A DNA stretch of 64,000 bases, taken from assembly GCA_021018995.1 (NCBI GenBank), contig CM037584.1, positions 171,076,317 through 171,140,316 of the forward strand, written 5' to 3'. Below, piece after piece: positions 32,285 through 45,139 of this stretch (position 1 is its first letter; each line of letters begins with the position of its first letter). The notes beneath the pieces were generated by a model. That model was not told the DNA's origin and searched no databases. It saw only the letters and a program-made list of their open reading frames with translations. The position numbers were made by a program, and so were the translations under genes. Origin of the DNA: Chloranthus sessilifolius. Taxonomy: Eukaryota; Streptophyta; Magnoliopsida; Chloranthales; Chloranthaceae.

Positions 32285-32523
32285 GTCCTGGGGTATATTC
32301 GACTATATGGTCCCTAGCCTTATATATATATATAAAGCGTAAGGTGCACCAAGTTGCACCTTCACCATGCACCCAAGTTCCACGGGTAGCAAGGTAGTGT
32401 TGTTTACATCATTTCAAAAAAAATTCAAAACTTCATCTCCACTGTGTGCTTTTTGAGGCTTGAAATCTGGACCATTGAAATTAGTCAATGTTTGACTTTT
32501 ACCTTTCAAAATATATTATAAAA

Positions 32524-32964
32524 GGGATAATAGCTCCTGACTGATATTTAAACACCAAAATGGTGTTTAAATAATCTTACACCATTAAAACTATACTTTT
32601 TATCTCACACCATGGAATTATCATTGTGCCATGTGGCGCACATCTGTGATCAATCTAAATTTGTCCAAGTGGCAATCTATCATTGGAACATTCTCAGTCA
32701 AAAGAAACATGCCTATAAGTGGATGTGAACCATTCGATTGATAAACTTTAATATCAGCCATTAAATCTAAAAACAACAGTTGATATTATAGTCCACAGAT
32801 CGGATGGTTTAAATCTCCCTAAAACACCATTTTTTGGCATGTTGCACTTTAAAATATGATCTATCACTTTGACGGTACAGATAACCCATATCTTAAACCA
32901 TTGATGGTGTAAGATCATTTAAACACCATTTTGGTGTTAAATGACGGACAAGAGAGTGGGGTCC
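32524..32964. mobile_element. P-family MITE with 9-bp target duplication (Mutator-like)
   Basis: Perfect 9-bp duplication ATTATAAAA (32515-32523, 32965-32973). Ends GGGATAATAGCTC and (reverse) GGACCCCACTCTC, followed on both sides by TTTAAACACC..ATGGTGTTTAA. A second copy spans 49266-49702. Around it (32340-32410 and 32990-33105) GCACC.TGCACCCAAG words suggest an older outer element. Confidence 0.8.
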
Positions 32965-33198
32965 ATTATAAAATTGATCTATACAATGCACTTGAGTTCC
33001 ACATGGAACCAAAACAGTGTTTTGGGTGCCATGTGGAGCTCCACTTGAAACTTGGGTGCACAGTGAGCATGCACCATGGGTGCATGCTTCCCTTTTCCAT
33101 ATATATAATTTTCGGTGGAAAACCCTTTTATTGTGCTGTGAAAGGTGGTGAACCATTAAGTGTAGCATTTTCACGCTATACTCAATTGTATATTCCTG

Positions 33199-33306
<108 letters not shown>

Positions 33307-33348
33307 GAACAATTAAAGAAATTGCGTTTTAATTGATTGAGTCACAAT

Positions 33349-33558
33349 CAAGGGTCAAAATATCGGGTATCCGATACGTATCGTCCGAGCTCCAAACCGA
33401 TACGTATCGGACGATACATATCGGAACAGTAACTTACCGGACGATACATTGAATGTATCGTCCGGGCATTTATATGTAAAATGGACGATACGGCATTTGA
33501 ATATACCGTATCGTCCTGGTCCAATACCGATACGTATCGGACGAAATTTTGACCCATG
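33349..33558. mobile_element. C-family (GATACGTATCGG-word) hAT-type MITE
   Basis: Ends CAAGGGTCAAAATATCGG and (reverse) CATGGGTCAAAATTTCG. Perfect 8-bp duplication GTCACAAT (33341-33348, 33559-33566). The second duplicate has the empty site with a single GTCACAAT (34314-34321). The body alternates GATACGTATCGG and CGTCCGG words. Confidence 0.92.
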
Positions 33559-34232
33559 GTCACAATTAAAACACAAGCGGAAATAGTGACTTTTTCAATA
33601 GATTGTAATTAAAATATGAAAATAAGTCCAAGAATTTATTCGCAATTTAAATGCAACTTTTTCCAAAAGTCAGAGAATTTGGTGACTATGAATACAAGCC
33701 TGTTGGCTGCCCAAATTAAGTAGAATCATCGTCATCATCACCACCTTGTCCCATCTATTTTGGGTCGGCTGGTAAATTAAGTAGAAAATTAGATATTAGA
33801 AAAATAGCAAGTATGTGATTATGGAAGGGAATTCATTTTGACACAGCAAACAGTATGTTTTTCTTAACAAGTGCAGTCTATTACTTTATGCAGAAATTTA
33901 CTAAAAAAAATGACCCATGACAAATCTCATAACTACAGGTTTACCCAAATGAATAACAAATAAAGTTATTTTAGGCCAAAAAAGCTACACACGGCTCATG
34001 TGTCATTGAAGTCCTACACGTTCGATTTTATATATATATATAAGGGGCACCATGGGGATCAGGTGTCCCGTGCATACGGTTGATCAATGACCATCCAAAA
34101 ATAAAAAAATAAGGGTTATTTTTCACCATTGTTTTTTGGGTCAAAGGAAAAAAAAAATCAATGTGGAAAATTTTGGGTGGAAACCAATTTTTTTCTGTGA
34201 AATGTGGTGAACCATTAGATATATTCCCGTTT

Positions 34233-34280
<48 letters not shown>

Positions 34281-35569
34281 AGCAATAAAAGAAATTGTGT
34301 TTTAATTGACTAAGTCACAATTAAAACACAAAATTAGTGAGAAAGTGACTTTTTTAATAAATCGTAACTAAACTATGAAAGGAGTCCAAGAATTTATTCG
34401 AAATTTAAATGCAACTTGCTTCAAAAATTAGGAGAATTTGGTGACTAAGAATATGAACATGTTGGCTGGAAAAAATAAGTCGTCATCATCATCATCACAA
34501 CTACCTTATCCCATCTATTTCAGGTCAGAGGCCAAATTAACTAGAATATTAAATATTAGACAAATAGAAAGTATGTGATTATAGAAGGGAGTTTATTTCA
34601 CAAAGCAAATAGTATGTTTTTTTTTAACATGTGCACTCTATTACTTTATTCAAAACTTAACCAAATAACAAAAAAACAGAAAGGAAATGACCCATGACAA
34701 ATCTCATAATTACAGGTTCACCCAAATGAACAACAAATAAAGTTATAGTAGCCCAAAAAAGCTACACACTGCTAATGTGTCACTAGAGTCCAACATGTTA
34801 GCATGTATATATATATATATTTATCTCTATGATTCTGCAGTCCCATGATCATTATAAGTGAAAATGGTCCCTAATTTGGACCTCACTTTTGGCTTGAATT
34901 TTTTCTCTGCCTTAAAAACGAAGTGGCGTTGTAGTTTCACAATGATACTTGGCTCAAAATCAGGGACTATTTTAACTTTAAATGGTCTCAGGACTACTTA
35001 ATATATATGGCCCAAATCAATGGATCAATGCATATTTCAAGAGTCGAAAGTTACTTGGGATTTTTGGCATTCAGGACCTAAACCAATGGATCAATGCATA
35101 CTTTGACAGTAAAACCAAGATCTATTGATGCAAGCATTTTTTTCTCGATCATATCAGCAAAAAAATTTGAAACAAGACCTTTTTTAGCCAAAAATTTCAT
35201 TTTGGCTACTTGAGCCTTTTTTAGTATTCTCTCTTATGGATTTTTTTTAGTTTCCTAGAAAAACATGCAAGATCTGCCAAAGATGCATGTTCAATCAGAC
35301 TGAATAGAATTTAATGATTTGGGTTTTTTTTTTTTACTATTTTCTATTTTTTCTTTTTAACTTTTACCGTTCTCTTTTTATTATTTCAATTATTCATATA
35401 TTGATTCATGTATGTGTAGATGCCGTACTTATGCTAGATGTGCCTAGCATTTATATGCTAAATTGATAAGGGGTGTTTCCATTCCATTTTTTATTTTTTC
35501 TGGTGTTTTCTATTTAAAATGGGAAGTAAATTTGTAATAACTATTATGACTACAAAAGCATGTGTTTAG

Positions 35570-36093
35570 CAGCGTTACCCTGCCACGCGGCATGTGTGCC
35601 AAGTGTCAAGGTGTTACAAGTGTCTAGCATGGAAATTTCAGAAAATTCCAATACGGAGCACGACCTTAAAAAATAGTAATAATTTTAATATATCAGAAAA
35701 TAAACCTGAAGGGATTCCCATAGAGCTAACAGAGAAACCGACTGATAAAAGGATGAAAAGAATGCATACTGTATGTTTATATATTTTACTTAAAATATTC
35801 TATTTAGTGCAAATAGTTGTCAAGAATTCAAGTCTTTTCATTTATAGCTTTCTAACCTCACATATTATACAAATGCTTCTCAAACACCCAAGCCTTTTCA
35901 TTTATAATCTACTAAATCTACACAATCGTTTCCTAAAATGGCAACTCTTTTTACCGTGTTGAAACTAGGCACACTTAGATAGTTTCAGGTAAGTATCTTT
36001 TCGTACGTTTCTAGAAGTGTCGTGTCGTGTTGAGGAGTGTCCAAGTGTCGGCACGGCAGAATTCCCAAAAGTAGAAGTGCCTACGTAAGACTA
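35570..36093 (-). mobile_element. L-family hAT-type element, inverted
   Basis: Flanks GTGTTTAG/GTGGTTAG (7 of 8). Left end CAGCGTTACCCTGCCACG; contains GTGCCAAGTGTCAAGGTG and, at the right, GAGTGTCCAAGTGTCGGCAC and CCCAAAAGTAGAAGTGCC. The open frame across it is a by-product. Confidence 0.7.
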
Positions 36094-37004
36094 GTGGTTA
36101 GGCTAGATCAATGCATGCAGGGTCATAAATGCTTTAATCTGTTTTTTTTTTAAGGTTTCAATTTTTAAATGGATTAATTTTTTTGATCAACTAGATACAA
36201 TTTTGGCATCATTATTGTATTAATGGATGTCCAATCAATGTTTTTACACAATATGGACTCACCACTTACCATAAAGGAAATGTTAACATATCTTATATTT
36301 TTAATATTTTCAAAATCTTTCATAAATCTAATTGTTATTTTTCATAATTTTTTTTATGTTTCCTCAATGTTAATATATTAAAATTTGCAATGCATTGCTA
36401 CGAATTCTTAGATAGTGAGACATTATAATCTTAGGGTCAGGTCTTAACATACTGGAGATTAAATTAGGCCCGAAAGGGATATATCTCAAGTGAAGGAGGG
36501 ATAGATATCTGGTATTGAGCTCAGATCTCACTGGCAATTGACCTCGTTCTTGGGAACTATGACCATACTACCTTCTTCATTAAACTGGTTCTCCGCGGCA
36601 CCCTACATGAACCACCCTTTCGGTTGGAGAACAAATAGATGTAACTCATCTATCCATATAACAGTATTAAAAACTGCTACATAATATAGATACAAAAAAA
36701 TCACATGGAACAACCGCCCTGATCTCGATCAACAAAACCAAAATTCTAATAATAACTCGTCTCTAAAGAGTTCAACAGTTCTTTATAGTGATAACTTATC
36801 TCTAAAGAGTTCGAAGATCCTTTCATGCTACACATTAATGAGACGTGTAGAGGTATCGAAAAATTTCATATCATTGGACTCTCTTCTTTGTGATGAGGAT
36901 GGCTCATGGAAATTTTGCTATTTGCAAACTACAACAGACCTCATTGCAGATTTTATACAAGGTAATTTAGGGCTTCTTATGGAATCACTGGAAAACAAAA
37001 TTAG

Positions 37005-37492
37005 CAGTGTTGCCTAGGCACTTCTACTTTTGGGATTTTTGTTGTGCCGACACTTGTTGGCACTTGGACACTCCTCAACACAGTACAATACTTCTAGACA
37101 TGTATGAAAATACCACATAATACTATCAAAATGTTCCTCGAATTAACTTGATAAAATGAACTATTGTTTCATAAAAATAAAAATAAAAAGACTGTGTAAA
37201 GTTTAGTAACTTAAAAAATAAAAAGCCTGGAGCCTTGAAAACGATTTGTATAATATAGTATACTTCTAGTTAGGTTCATGACATACGTTATGTATCTTTT
37301 CATTACATATCTCAATTGGCAGGATCTCTAAGATTTTCCTCAATTTTTTTGTTTGGTTATAAACGGTTTATTTTTTTTAAATTTACATTTCTTAAGGCCG
37401 TGCGGCCGTATTGGAATCTTTAGAAATTGGCGTGGCAAACATCTATGACACCTTGACACTTGGCACCCGTGTCACGTGTCTGCATAACATTG
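37005..37492 (+). mobile_element. L-family hAT-type element
   Basis: Ends CAGTGTTGCCTAGGCAC and (reverse) CAATGTTATGCAGACACG. Flanks AAAATTAG/CAAATTAG (7 of 8). GACACTTG..GGCAC words at both ends; AT-rich centre. 488 bp. Confidence 0.75.
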
Positions 37493-38610
37493 CAAATTAG
37501 TGCTCCAAGCATGCAATATTGCATTGGACGACCTTTAAATCTCAACTAACCAAAATTCTATTCCTTATATATGATAGTTATCCAAGGGTCGAGCATCATG
37601 GTATTATCCCCAAACTTCCCTCCATTAATTTCAAAAAACCTCATGAATTCTATTCTTGCACAAAGGAATGAGCAAAAGCTTTTGCCCCCCACCTTCGCCA
37701 ATCTAACCTTGAAATGAAGATCCCCTAACAACTTTGAGAAGTTGCAAAAAGATGGTGAACAAGCTTAAAGGGAAGCCACAAAGGGAGTTCGACCGAGGTC
37801 CGCTTGCTAACACTCCCTTTACAACTGCAATCAATGTCTTCCTTTCGTTTGAGTATGATCTCTCTTCTATTTGTTTATTTCAACCCCATAAGTTCTTGGA
37901 ACCCCATACACTGTCTTTGTTAACTCCTCTTTACCAAGGATTTGTTTTCTCTACCTTCTTCACTCGCATCCCACACTTAGATTTCAACTTTTTGCAACTA
38001 TCACAAGGACTCCTAAAAGAAAAGTTATGGTGATTGATTTACAGTTTGACGTTGAACAAAGGCATTTTCCTTCTCTCCATCGTTCCTAGCACTCTTCCAA
38101 ACATGAGACATTCCCGATACTATTTAAACAATAAAACCGTTTAATCACCATCTAGAACTCGAACATATAGATCATCGGCCCTAAACTGCCTCTGAGCCCA
38201 TAGTTGATGGTGGACCACTCCCCATCAATTTCATTCTTTTCCTTATCATCCTCGATCGCCAGTTCTTCTCTATCTTCATGCATAAGAAGATCTAGCCTTC
38301 AACCGATTCCTTCCATTGCTTGGCCCAACTGATTGAATCATTGAGTGATTTCTTTCTACATTTCCATGACTGCCAATAATGTGTGTAGCATGGTCTCTTT
38401 CATGCAAGAGAGTAGAAGGCATAAAGATGATCACAAGCAGAGTAGCAAGAAGTAAACCAAAAATAGATAAATGGATATCACAAAAACAAAACTATTAGAA
38501 ATTGTGGATAAGAGGTTAGCATGAAAAAAGAGGGTACTATCCTTAAATTATCTAGTAAAGCATTTTCCCCTAACAAATTCTAAGAAAAAAAACATCACCC
38601 TTCCCATTTT

Positions 38611-38901
38611 TTGCAAAACCAATGTAGTGAAGCAAAGCCTAACCTGAAGATGGTGTCTTTTGATCATATGGCGTTATGGAGGACTCTCGAAAAGCTCATC
38701 CCCAAAAAGATCATTTTCAAAGAGTTGAATCCTATCTATTTTGAAATTTTCAACACCAGCCAAAATCTGATATCAGCCAAAATCCGATATCAACCAAAAT
38801 CCGCCTTGTGGCTAAACGATGACGATATTGAAAATCAACACCACGAGGTCTCCATTTCCATCATTATCGGAGAAGATATATTCACTTCAAAGTTCTATTG
38901 A
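38611..38901 (+). other. Unrecognised open frame, 96 codons
   Basis: Reads MVSFDHMALWRTLEKLIPKK and then YFEIFNTSQNLISAKIRYQP. The residue mix looks coding rather than random, and it follows another open stretch at 37734-38033. I recognise no family. It may be a relic inside the 5'UTR intron. Confidence 0.2.
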
Positions 38902-39487
38902 TCCTCTATGGTTCGATATTATGCTTATTCATGCAGCTTTTACACTGGAATATCGAAGTGTTGGACCAAGCAACACGTATCGCAAATCATAAACCATATG
39001 CAAAAGAACGAATGTCACAAATCACAATGCTCCTAGGCATTTCGTCATATCTCTCTCTCTTGTTCTAAATTTCTAATTCATCACTTTTTCAAGTAAGTAG
39101 AGCTCCCAGAGCTGACCCCAAATAGATGGCATAAGGCTATGATGATGATGATGATGGCATTTTCAAGTAAATGTCCAATTAAAACCCCATCACATCACAT
39201 AAACTTCATTTAAAATTACTCAAAATCACCCCCACTCCCTTTTCAAATCCCACTCCTTGGCGCAGCATCAAAACTATCCAACAACGGACTTGGAATCTCA
39301 AATGCTCAAAAAATATTATGTCAGTATCAATACTTGACAATCATATGTACTTTTAGGATAAAATTTGACCATCACCCAAATCTCCAAACAATTTTCTAAA
39401 TTCAAATATCATATAAAATACATAAATGTTGTAAAGAATCCCAACATAACGACTCAATCAGATATACATCCACAGCATGGACAAGCT

Positions 39488-39643
39488 GCATGGAACTTCA
39501 CCAACGACACAGGCCGATGGGGGCACAAAGGCCCCTACCGCAGGTCGGTAAACAGGCGACAGCGCACAAGTGCCACTTCTTTAGCTTGGATTCTGACTTA
39601 GAGGCGTTCGGTCATAATCTGGCTTACGATAGCTTCGCGAATT
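39488..39643 (-). pseudogene. Decayed 25S rRNA 3'-end fragment
   Basis: Minus strand reads CGCGAAGCTA..GT, then GATTATGACCGAACGCCTCT, AAGTCAGAATCC, CCGACCTGCGGTAGGGGCCT, CCCCCAT.GGCC and TGTGTCGTTGG. These are landmarks of the last 170 or so bases of plant 25S rRNA in the right order, with many C-to-T type changes. No other rDNA is nearby. Direct repeats of about 25 bp (ATAAATGTTGTAAA.AATCCC) lie on both sides (39422-39445, 39664-39688). Confidence 0.85.
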
Positions 39644-39894
39644 TAGAGATCATAAAAGACAGATAAATGTTGTAAAAAAATCCCAAAAAATACGATATCA
39701 TGTACACAAAACAATACAAATATAAACCACGTAAAACTAATCCATACCCATGTCATGGAATTCTACAAAATTTCCTTTCACATCAATGTCAAACTCATTC
39801 TAAGTTGCAGGGCATTAAACTCTGAACGAATTTGATATTATCACTAGCTCAACATTGTTTAGAAATCAACCCGAAAACACACATAAAGATCATT

Positions 39895-40060
39895 CAACAC
39901 AATTCAAACCACCCAAAAAGAAACACAAATCCACAGACTACACAGTACCCTTTATTTCAAAATCCCCAAAACACAGAATCAACAATACAATTCAAACCAC
40001 AAAACAAGAAACACAAATCCACAAACTAAACAGGTTTTCGTACTTACAAAATCCCAAAAC
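39895..40060. repeat. Short imperfect tandem duplication
   Basis: AATTCAAACCAC, AGAAACACAAATCCACA.ACTA and AAAATCCC.AAAACA occur twice within 165 bp, just inside the inferred intron next to the 5'UTR exon. Confidence 0.55.
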
Positions 40061-40188
40061 AACAACAGATACCCAGAAAGTCAAATGAGTCAGGAACACC
40101 AAAACCAAAGAGAAACCTAACATAGAGATTCAAGTATATGAGCTTAGCAAGCAAGCAAAACCAACCCATGAAGAGACTGTATTGATAC

Positions 40189-40308
40189 CTGGGGCCCAAG
40201 AAGGCCGTGCTGGAGGTGGTAGGAGGGTAATAAAACGAGAAAATCAGGGGAACGGTGCTAATCTGGTGGATAAAAGTGTAGAAAGAGAAAACAGAGAGGT
40301 TGGCTTCC

Positions 40309-40343
<35 letters not shown>

Positions 40344-40368
40344 TCCCTGCGCTTGTGGCTTTCTGTAG
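40189..40368 (-). other. Soloist: Probable non-coding 5'UTR exon of the Soloist gene
   Basis: On the minus strand a GC-richer, GA-microsatellite-bearing segment runs from about 30 bp below a TATA box to a good donor, GGGCCCCAG|GTATCAA, at 40189/40188. No open frame of note starts in it. The next recognisable minus-strand exon is the Soloist start exon 14.9 kb away, which itself sits behind a splice acceptor. The link between the two is inference; it could instead be the first exon of an unrecognised gene. Confidence 0.5.
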
Positions 40369-40392
40369 AGGTTGAAGGGTGGGGAACGTATG

Positions 40393-40400
40393 ATTTTATA
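40393..40400 (-). promoter_or_regulatory. TATA box of the probable Soloist promoter
   Basis: TATAAAAT on the minus strand, followed about 30 bp later by the GA-rich segment taken as the 5'UTR exon. A 162-bp MITE (40585-40746) lies about 185 bp upstream of it. Confidence 0.5.
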
Positions 40401-40584
40401 TTTTTTCTAGTCCAGGCTTTTTCTTCCGGGAATACCCCCAGATTCTCTTGTAATATCATAAATACCGATGGATTCTCCTAGATTCCTTTGACGGCAAGGG
40501 ATTGTATAATTACCGTACTACCCTTGACTACATTTCTTGAGTTGGCCTTAGGTACCAAATCGATGCACCTATAGCAGTCCACAG

Positions 40585-40746
40585 CAAGATCAAAATTTCG
40601 GGTAGGATTTCAGTTTCGGGCACACTGAAATTTTGGCTGAAATCCGAAATTTTACACTCTATACAAAATCAGACCAAATTTTTTGGATTCGGTTTCGCTT
40701 TGGCCTGCTCGAAATTGAAACATTTCAGCCAAAATTTTGATTCATG
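40585..40746. mobile_element. A-family hAT-type MITE upstream of the Soloist promoter
   Basis: Ends CAAGATCAAAATTTCGGG and (reverse) CATGAATCAAAATTTTGG. Flanks GTCCACAG/ATCTACAC (5 of 8), so an older copy. TTTCGG words partly changed to TTTTGG/TTTCAG. Confidence 0.72.
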
Positions 40747-40749
40747 ATC

Positions 40750-42260
40750 TACACATCAATCTCCTCCACTGAAAGGGTCAAACATTGGGATTCACTCGGA
40801 TATTTATGAGCATTCAAATCAATGAAAGTAAGTTTTTGATATCTTACTTTCGAAGTTTCAAAAAAAGAGTGTATTATATGAAACACAAGTTTTGTATAGA
40901 CAAAGTACAGGCGGCTGACATGTCGTGATGCAATTGAGTGCAAGTACAGTGCAGCTTGTAACGTCAGATGCCTGTATTTTGCCTGCATAAAACTTGCCTG
41001 CCAATTTCTCTTGAAAAATATTTGCACCTTCCAAAGTTGGCATTGAGTCGTTCACCGACTTTGCGAATGGGTGGGTGCCTAACACCAACCTTCGTACAGG
41101 CTACAATTACAAACCCCACTGAAATGGGTTTGACTTACCTACGGCACAGCTATTTGGAAGCTTTCATGGGTTTCAATGCCCACAAAATCCGTGGAGACAG
41201 ATTTTTATGGGGTTGGTGACCAAAGGCTGGGATGAACGGTCAAAGGAGACCAAGAGCAAGTTTTTGCTACCAAATCTCACGGATTTTAAGGTTCTGACAA
41301 ATTGTGGCAAATGACTTTTCCATAAGATTCTTATAACATCGACAATAGGTAAAGAGTACCTTTAAATACTACAAAATTTGTTTATGAAAAACCTTTCCAT
41401 TGCACAACAGTTTTTCCTAATTTTGTACTCCTTTTTTCTAAAATTAATGAGTTTGTTCCATTCACACACCAACTTATTCTATTTGCACACCATTTTAGTT
41501 TTTGTTGATTTTATTATAGTGTGTTGGGGAAGAAAGAGTGGTGTGCTCCTAGCATCTCTTATTAGAAACATTAACCAAATATTATGGTGTGCATGGGTAA
41601 TCTCCTTCCGCCAACTTTGGAAAATACACAAATATTATTGATTCCCAAGTCAATGAAAACCAAAGCTGTGCTTCCACTGATTTGAGTGTCCATGCATATT
41701 TCCATCTCCAATGGTTTGATGATTTTGGCTGCCATGATCTGCTCTAGGTTTACGAATCGGGTATCTAATAGTGTAGAAAAAATGGTAATAAAAAAATACA
41801 CACAATAAGCAAAGTGCAAATTTAAAATTTATGTGGTTCGGCAATTTGCCTATATCCAAGGGTAATGTTAAGCTTTTTTACCATTCTGTAAAAACTAAGG
41901 TTACAAATCTCTCAGATCTTATCTTACTCAATGCAGAAATTGAGTTTCTTTTAATATAACTATGATCTATAATTAGAGTTTATATCTAATATAAAGCATA
42001 ACCGTCCAATATATAATATGACGAAAATACCTTCAATAACTCTAGAAAAAATTGTCTCGGGGGCTCCGGCCTTGTACCCCCGGAGACCACCAAAGAGCTC
42101 AAATGTGGAGCTCAACCTGCACAGTTGTGGTTAGGTGTACAGTCCAACCTGTTGATTAATATCGTCAACAGAATTCAGGGTACAATATTAACAAATAAAA
42201 ACTGATTGGATATTTAATGGTCTAACTTGGTATTATTTATTTCTATCAACTGATAATTAT
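40750..42260. other. Upstream intergenic DNA, little recognisable
   Basis: AT-rich. GGGTGGGTGCCTAACACC near 41068 and TTTATGTGGTTCGGCAATTT near 41830 are words often met in plant LTRs, but no LTR ends or duplications could be set. No supported gene. Confidence 0.4.
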
Positions 42261-42265
42261 ATATA

Positions 42266-42425
42266 AGGACAGTGTTATACATTGGACAATTTCTATAGAC
42301 AATTTTGCAAGCAGGTTATATGGCGCAATGTGATTGACTGCATGCATAGTGGGGCCCAACCACTACAACCAATCACGTTGCACCACATAAGTTGTCTGCA
42401 ATATTCTCTATCAATTTTTCCATTG
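42266..42425. mobile_element. M-family foldback MITE
   Basis: Inverted arms GGACAATTTCTATAGACAAT and ATTCTCTATCAATTTTTCC, with a nearly palindromic middle TATGGCGCAATGTGATTG...CAATCACGTTGCACCACATA. Related to 62549-62722. Target duplication not resolved. Confidence 0.6.
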
Positions 42426-42429
42426 TTTA

Positions 42430-42705
42430 TAACTTAGAGTTCGTATTACAAACCGTGGTGACTAGGTCATCAGTGCGTTCATAGTGCATGAGGCCGTTGG
42501 TATTACCCATATTACGTATATTGTAATGGGTCAACAAATAATCACATAGTTTTGTAGTATTGTATGTACGAGATGCTGGGAGGGGTGGACAAGACACAAA
42601 CGTAACCTCTGATTTTTTAGAGGCAAAAATTTTGCCCTCCGGACTCAAACCTCAAGCTGACATCTTCACGCTTGATAGCAACGCTTTTTACCATTGCACT
42701 AAGTA
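42430..42705 (-). repeat. tRNA-related SINE-like sequence
   Basis: On minus, CTTAGTGCAATGGTAAAAAG followed by AGGTTTGAGTCCGGAGG has the spacing and shape of pol III A and B boxes, as at the head of plant tRNA-derived SINEs. The remainder (to 42430) is unique here. No target duplication identified. Confidence 0.5.
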
Positions 42706-43046
42706 ATGGCCCTTTAATAATCTTGATTAAATATATGTATTTTTTTTAAATCTTGATTAAATATTTCTAAAGCCTTTATGTTATGATTACTTTGGTTTTT
42801 ATTTTTAATAATCAAAATATGATCATTTAAGTCAATTGTTGAGATCTGAAGTTGATTGTTTAAGATTAAAGTCTAATGTGCTGCCTAACTCTATGTCCTC
42901 TTAAATGGCTTGCTTCGTTGATTGAATTTACCCTCACAAGTTGCATCTTTAGGTTATTTTGTTACAGATCAGAAATTCAAAAGAATGGGCAGAAAATATC
43001 CACCAAATAGATTAAGAAAAGAGAAAGGATAAATTAAATAAGAGCT

Positions 43047-43071
43047 TTTTTTTTTTTTTTTTTTTTTTTAA
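43047..43071. repeat. Poly-T run
   Basis: About 25 T in a row, possibly the reverse of a retroposon A-tail. The surrounding 42.75-44.8 kb shows no gene or clear element; CTT-rich stretches at 43190-43215 and 43340 give spurious open frames. Confidence 0.7.
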
Positions 43072-45139
43072 GTGCCTTTATCTGCACCCATCAAATCTTG
43101 AAAACACCCACCTTCATTTGCACTCATTAATTATTTGGAAAATCTTGAAAAGCACTCACTTAGATCATTTGGAAAAGTACCCCAACGTCTTTTTCTTCTT
43201 CTTCTTCTCTTCTCTTAGATCCGGCAAGTTGAGATGATGCCGATGGCTTTTACTTTGTTCTTCCCTCTGATAAGTCACATCATCGAAGACAATAATTTCT
43301 TCTTTCTTAGCTTCAGCAAGTTGTAAAGTTGACGACTTCTTCTTTTTCTTTCTTAAATCCGGCAAGCAACAATAGCGACAACATCTTTTGGAGAATTTTT
43401 TTTTTGTTTCAAGAAGGTTTCATGTGAGTTTTAAGAAAGGAGATTTCAAGAAAGTTTTAAGACGATTTCAAGAGGGATTAAGGAGGGTGGGTTCAAGAGG
43501 GGAGAGTCTAATTTGAGTTTCATTCATTGGATTTCTTCATGGGTAGGTTGTACTACTCCCTTGAGCTAAGGAAAAAGAAGAATATGTTAGTGCCCTTCAA
43601 GAAGAGGATGTGGATCCACTTAAGTAAGAATATGTGGGTGCTCTTAAAGATTCTAAACAAGGTGCACATCAATAAAGTTTAAAAAGAGGGTTTTTTTTCG
43701 TGGGCCTTTCAGAAAATAGGACTCTTTTTTAAAAGTTTCAGCTCATTATATTGATACAAAAAGTTTTATGAAAACAAGATTGACACGGTTTTTAGAGTTT
43801 CTAAAAAGATATTCAATACTTAAAATTACCCAAACACCCTTTTCTCTTCCTTCTCTCATTTTCTTCTCTTATTTTGCTTTGCTCATAAATCATAAGAGGC
43901 CATTAACGGAGGCCAGAACAATAATGTTGTTCATCAATGAAATGTTCGAGCAAACCCTCTTCAATAAAATGTCAGGGCCCTCGACTTGATAATAGATAAA
44001 AGAGAAAGAGAACCATTGGGATTGTATATTATGAAGTTTGTTGAAGAGATGTTGTGCCTAATGGGTGGTTGTGATCCATTTTAAGGCCCAATAACGACGA
44101 TAGTCGAGATCCACAAAAAATATTATACATAATTTTTCTTTATTATTTTTTTATGGAGCTCAATTCTCTTTTTTGAATAGATTTGTTTCCTCCCTCATTT
44201 GGGATATTTGAAAAAGAGGAGGGCATTGTAGTAATTTTATGTTCATATTATGTTTTTTTTATTTGACACCTCAAAACAAGCCAAAACGATCTCTAACGGG
44301 TCATGTTTCTCTAAATTTGCAATTTTTTCATTTGCACGAGTACATGTAGGTGCATTTCAAGAATCGATGGGTTCAAATAAAGCAAAATTAGTTCATCAAA
44401 TATGTAGAGGATAACCCTTATGTTTAACTATGAATTGCTCCCTTGCGTCCAACATGATTGCTACCTAATTATAGACAAGTATGGCTTAAGACGTATAACT
44501 CGGTTTCTCGGTTTCTCGGTTTCTTTGCCATATTTTGACTTTTGAGGTGGATTTGCCAAATCAAATCTTACCCTTGAGTCAACATCAATTCAAATGTGCT
44601 CATAGTAATAGGGACATTGTTAAATGAGGATAAATTTATCGACGATAAAATGCTGACAGCGGATGTCGCGCCTTGCAATTGGTGCACGTTGGTGGAGTCA
44701 GTTATCAGCCTCAATATATTTATCTTTCATTTATAATTTTCCTGTTAATATTTAACCTAATAAATTTGTCTTGCATTTATAATTTTCCTATTAATATTTA
44801 ACCTATTTGATATTAAGTTTGTTAGATAATAATAAAAAAATCACTCATGACTAGGGCTCTCAATGGGCCGAATTCTCAAAATTTTCAGCCTTGCCCTAAT
44901 TTGAGTTACGATGTGCTTAGCCCAAGCTCGGTTCCTATCGAGTCAGGCCGGGATTAAGCATTTTTCCGAAAAAAAATTTGACTATTTTTTTCTAAAAAAA
45001 TTTGGTTGGACTATTTTTGGGGGCTATTTTTCTTATATAATTTGATTGGATTGTTTTTTTTCTGATAAAAGTTTGAAGAAGATTAAAATTTTAATTAAAA
45101 AATTATATTAACATTATAGAGGCTTACGCACATCCTTTT

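Noticed and set aside
39488-39643. A working rDNA unit
   Set aside because: Only the last part of 25S is present, heavily changed, with no spacer or 18S/5.8S nearby.
40182-40481. 99-codon plus-strand open frame over the CT run
   Set aside because: It crosses the microsatellite and lies opposite the better supported minus-strand TATA box, leader and splice donor.
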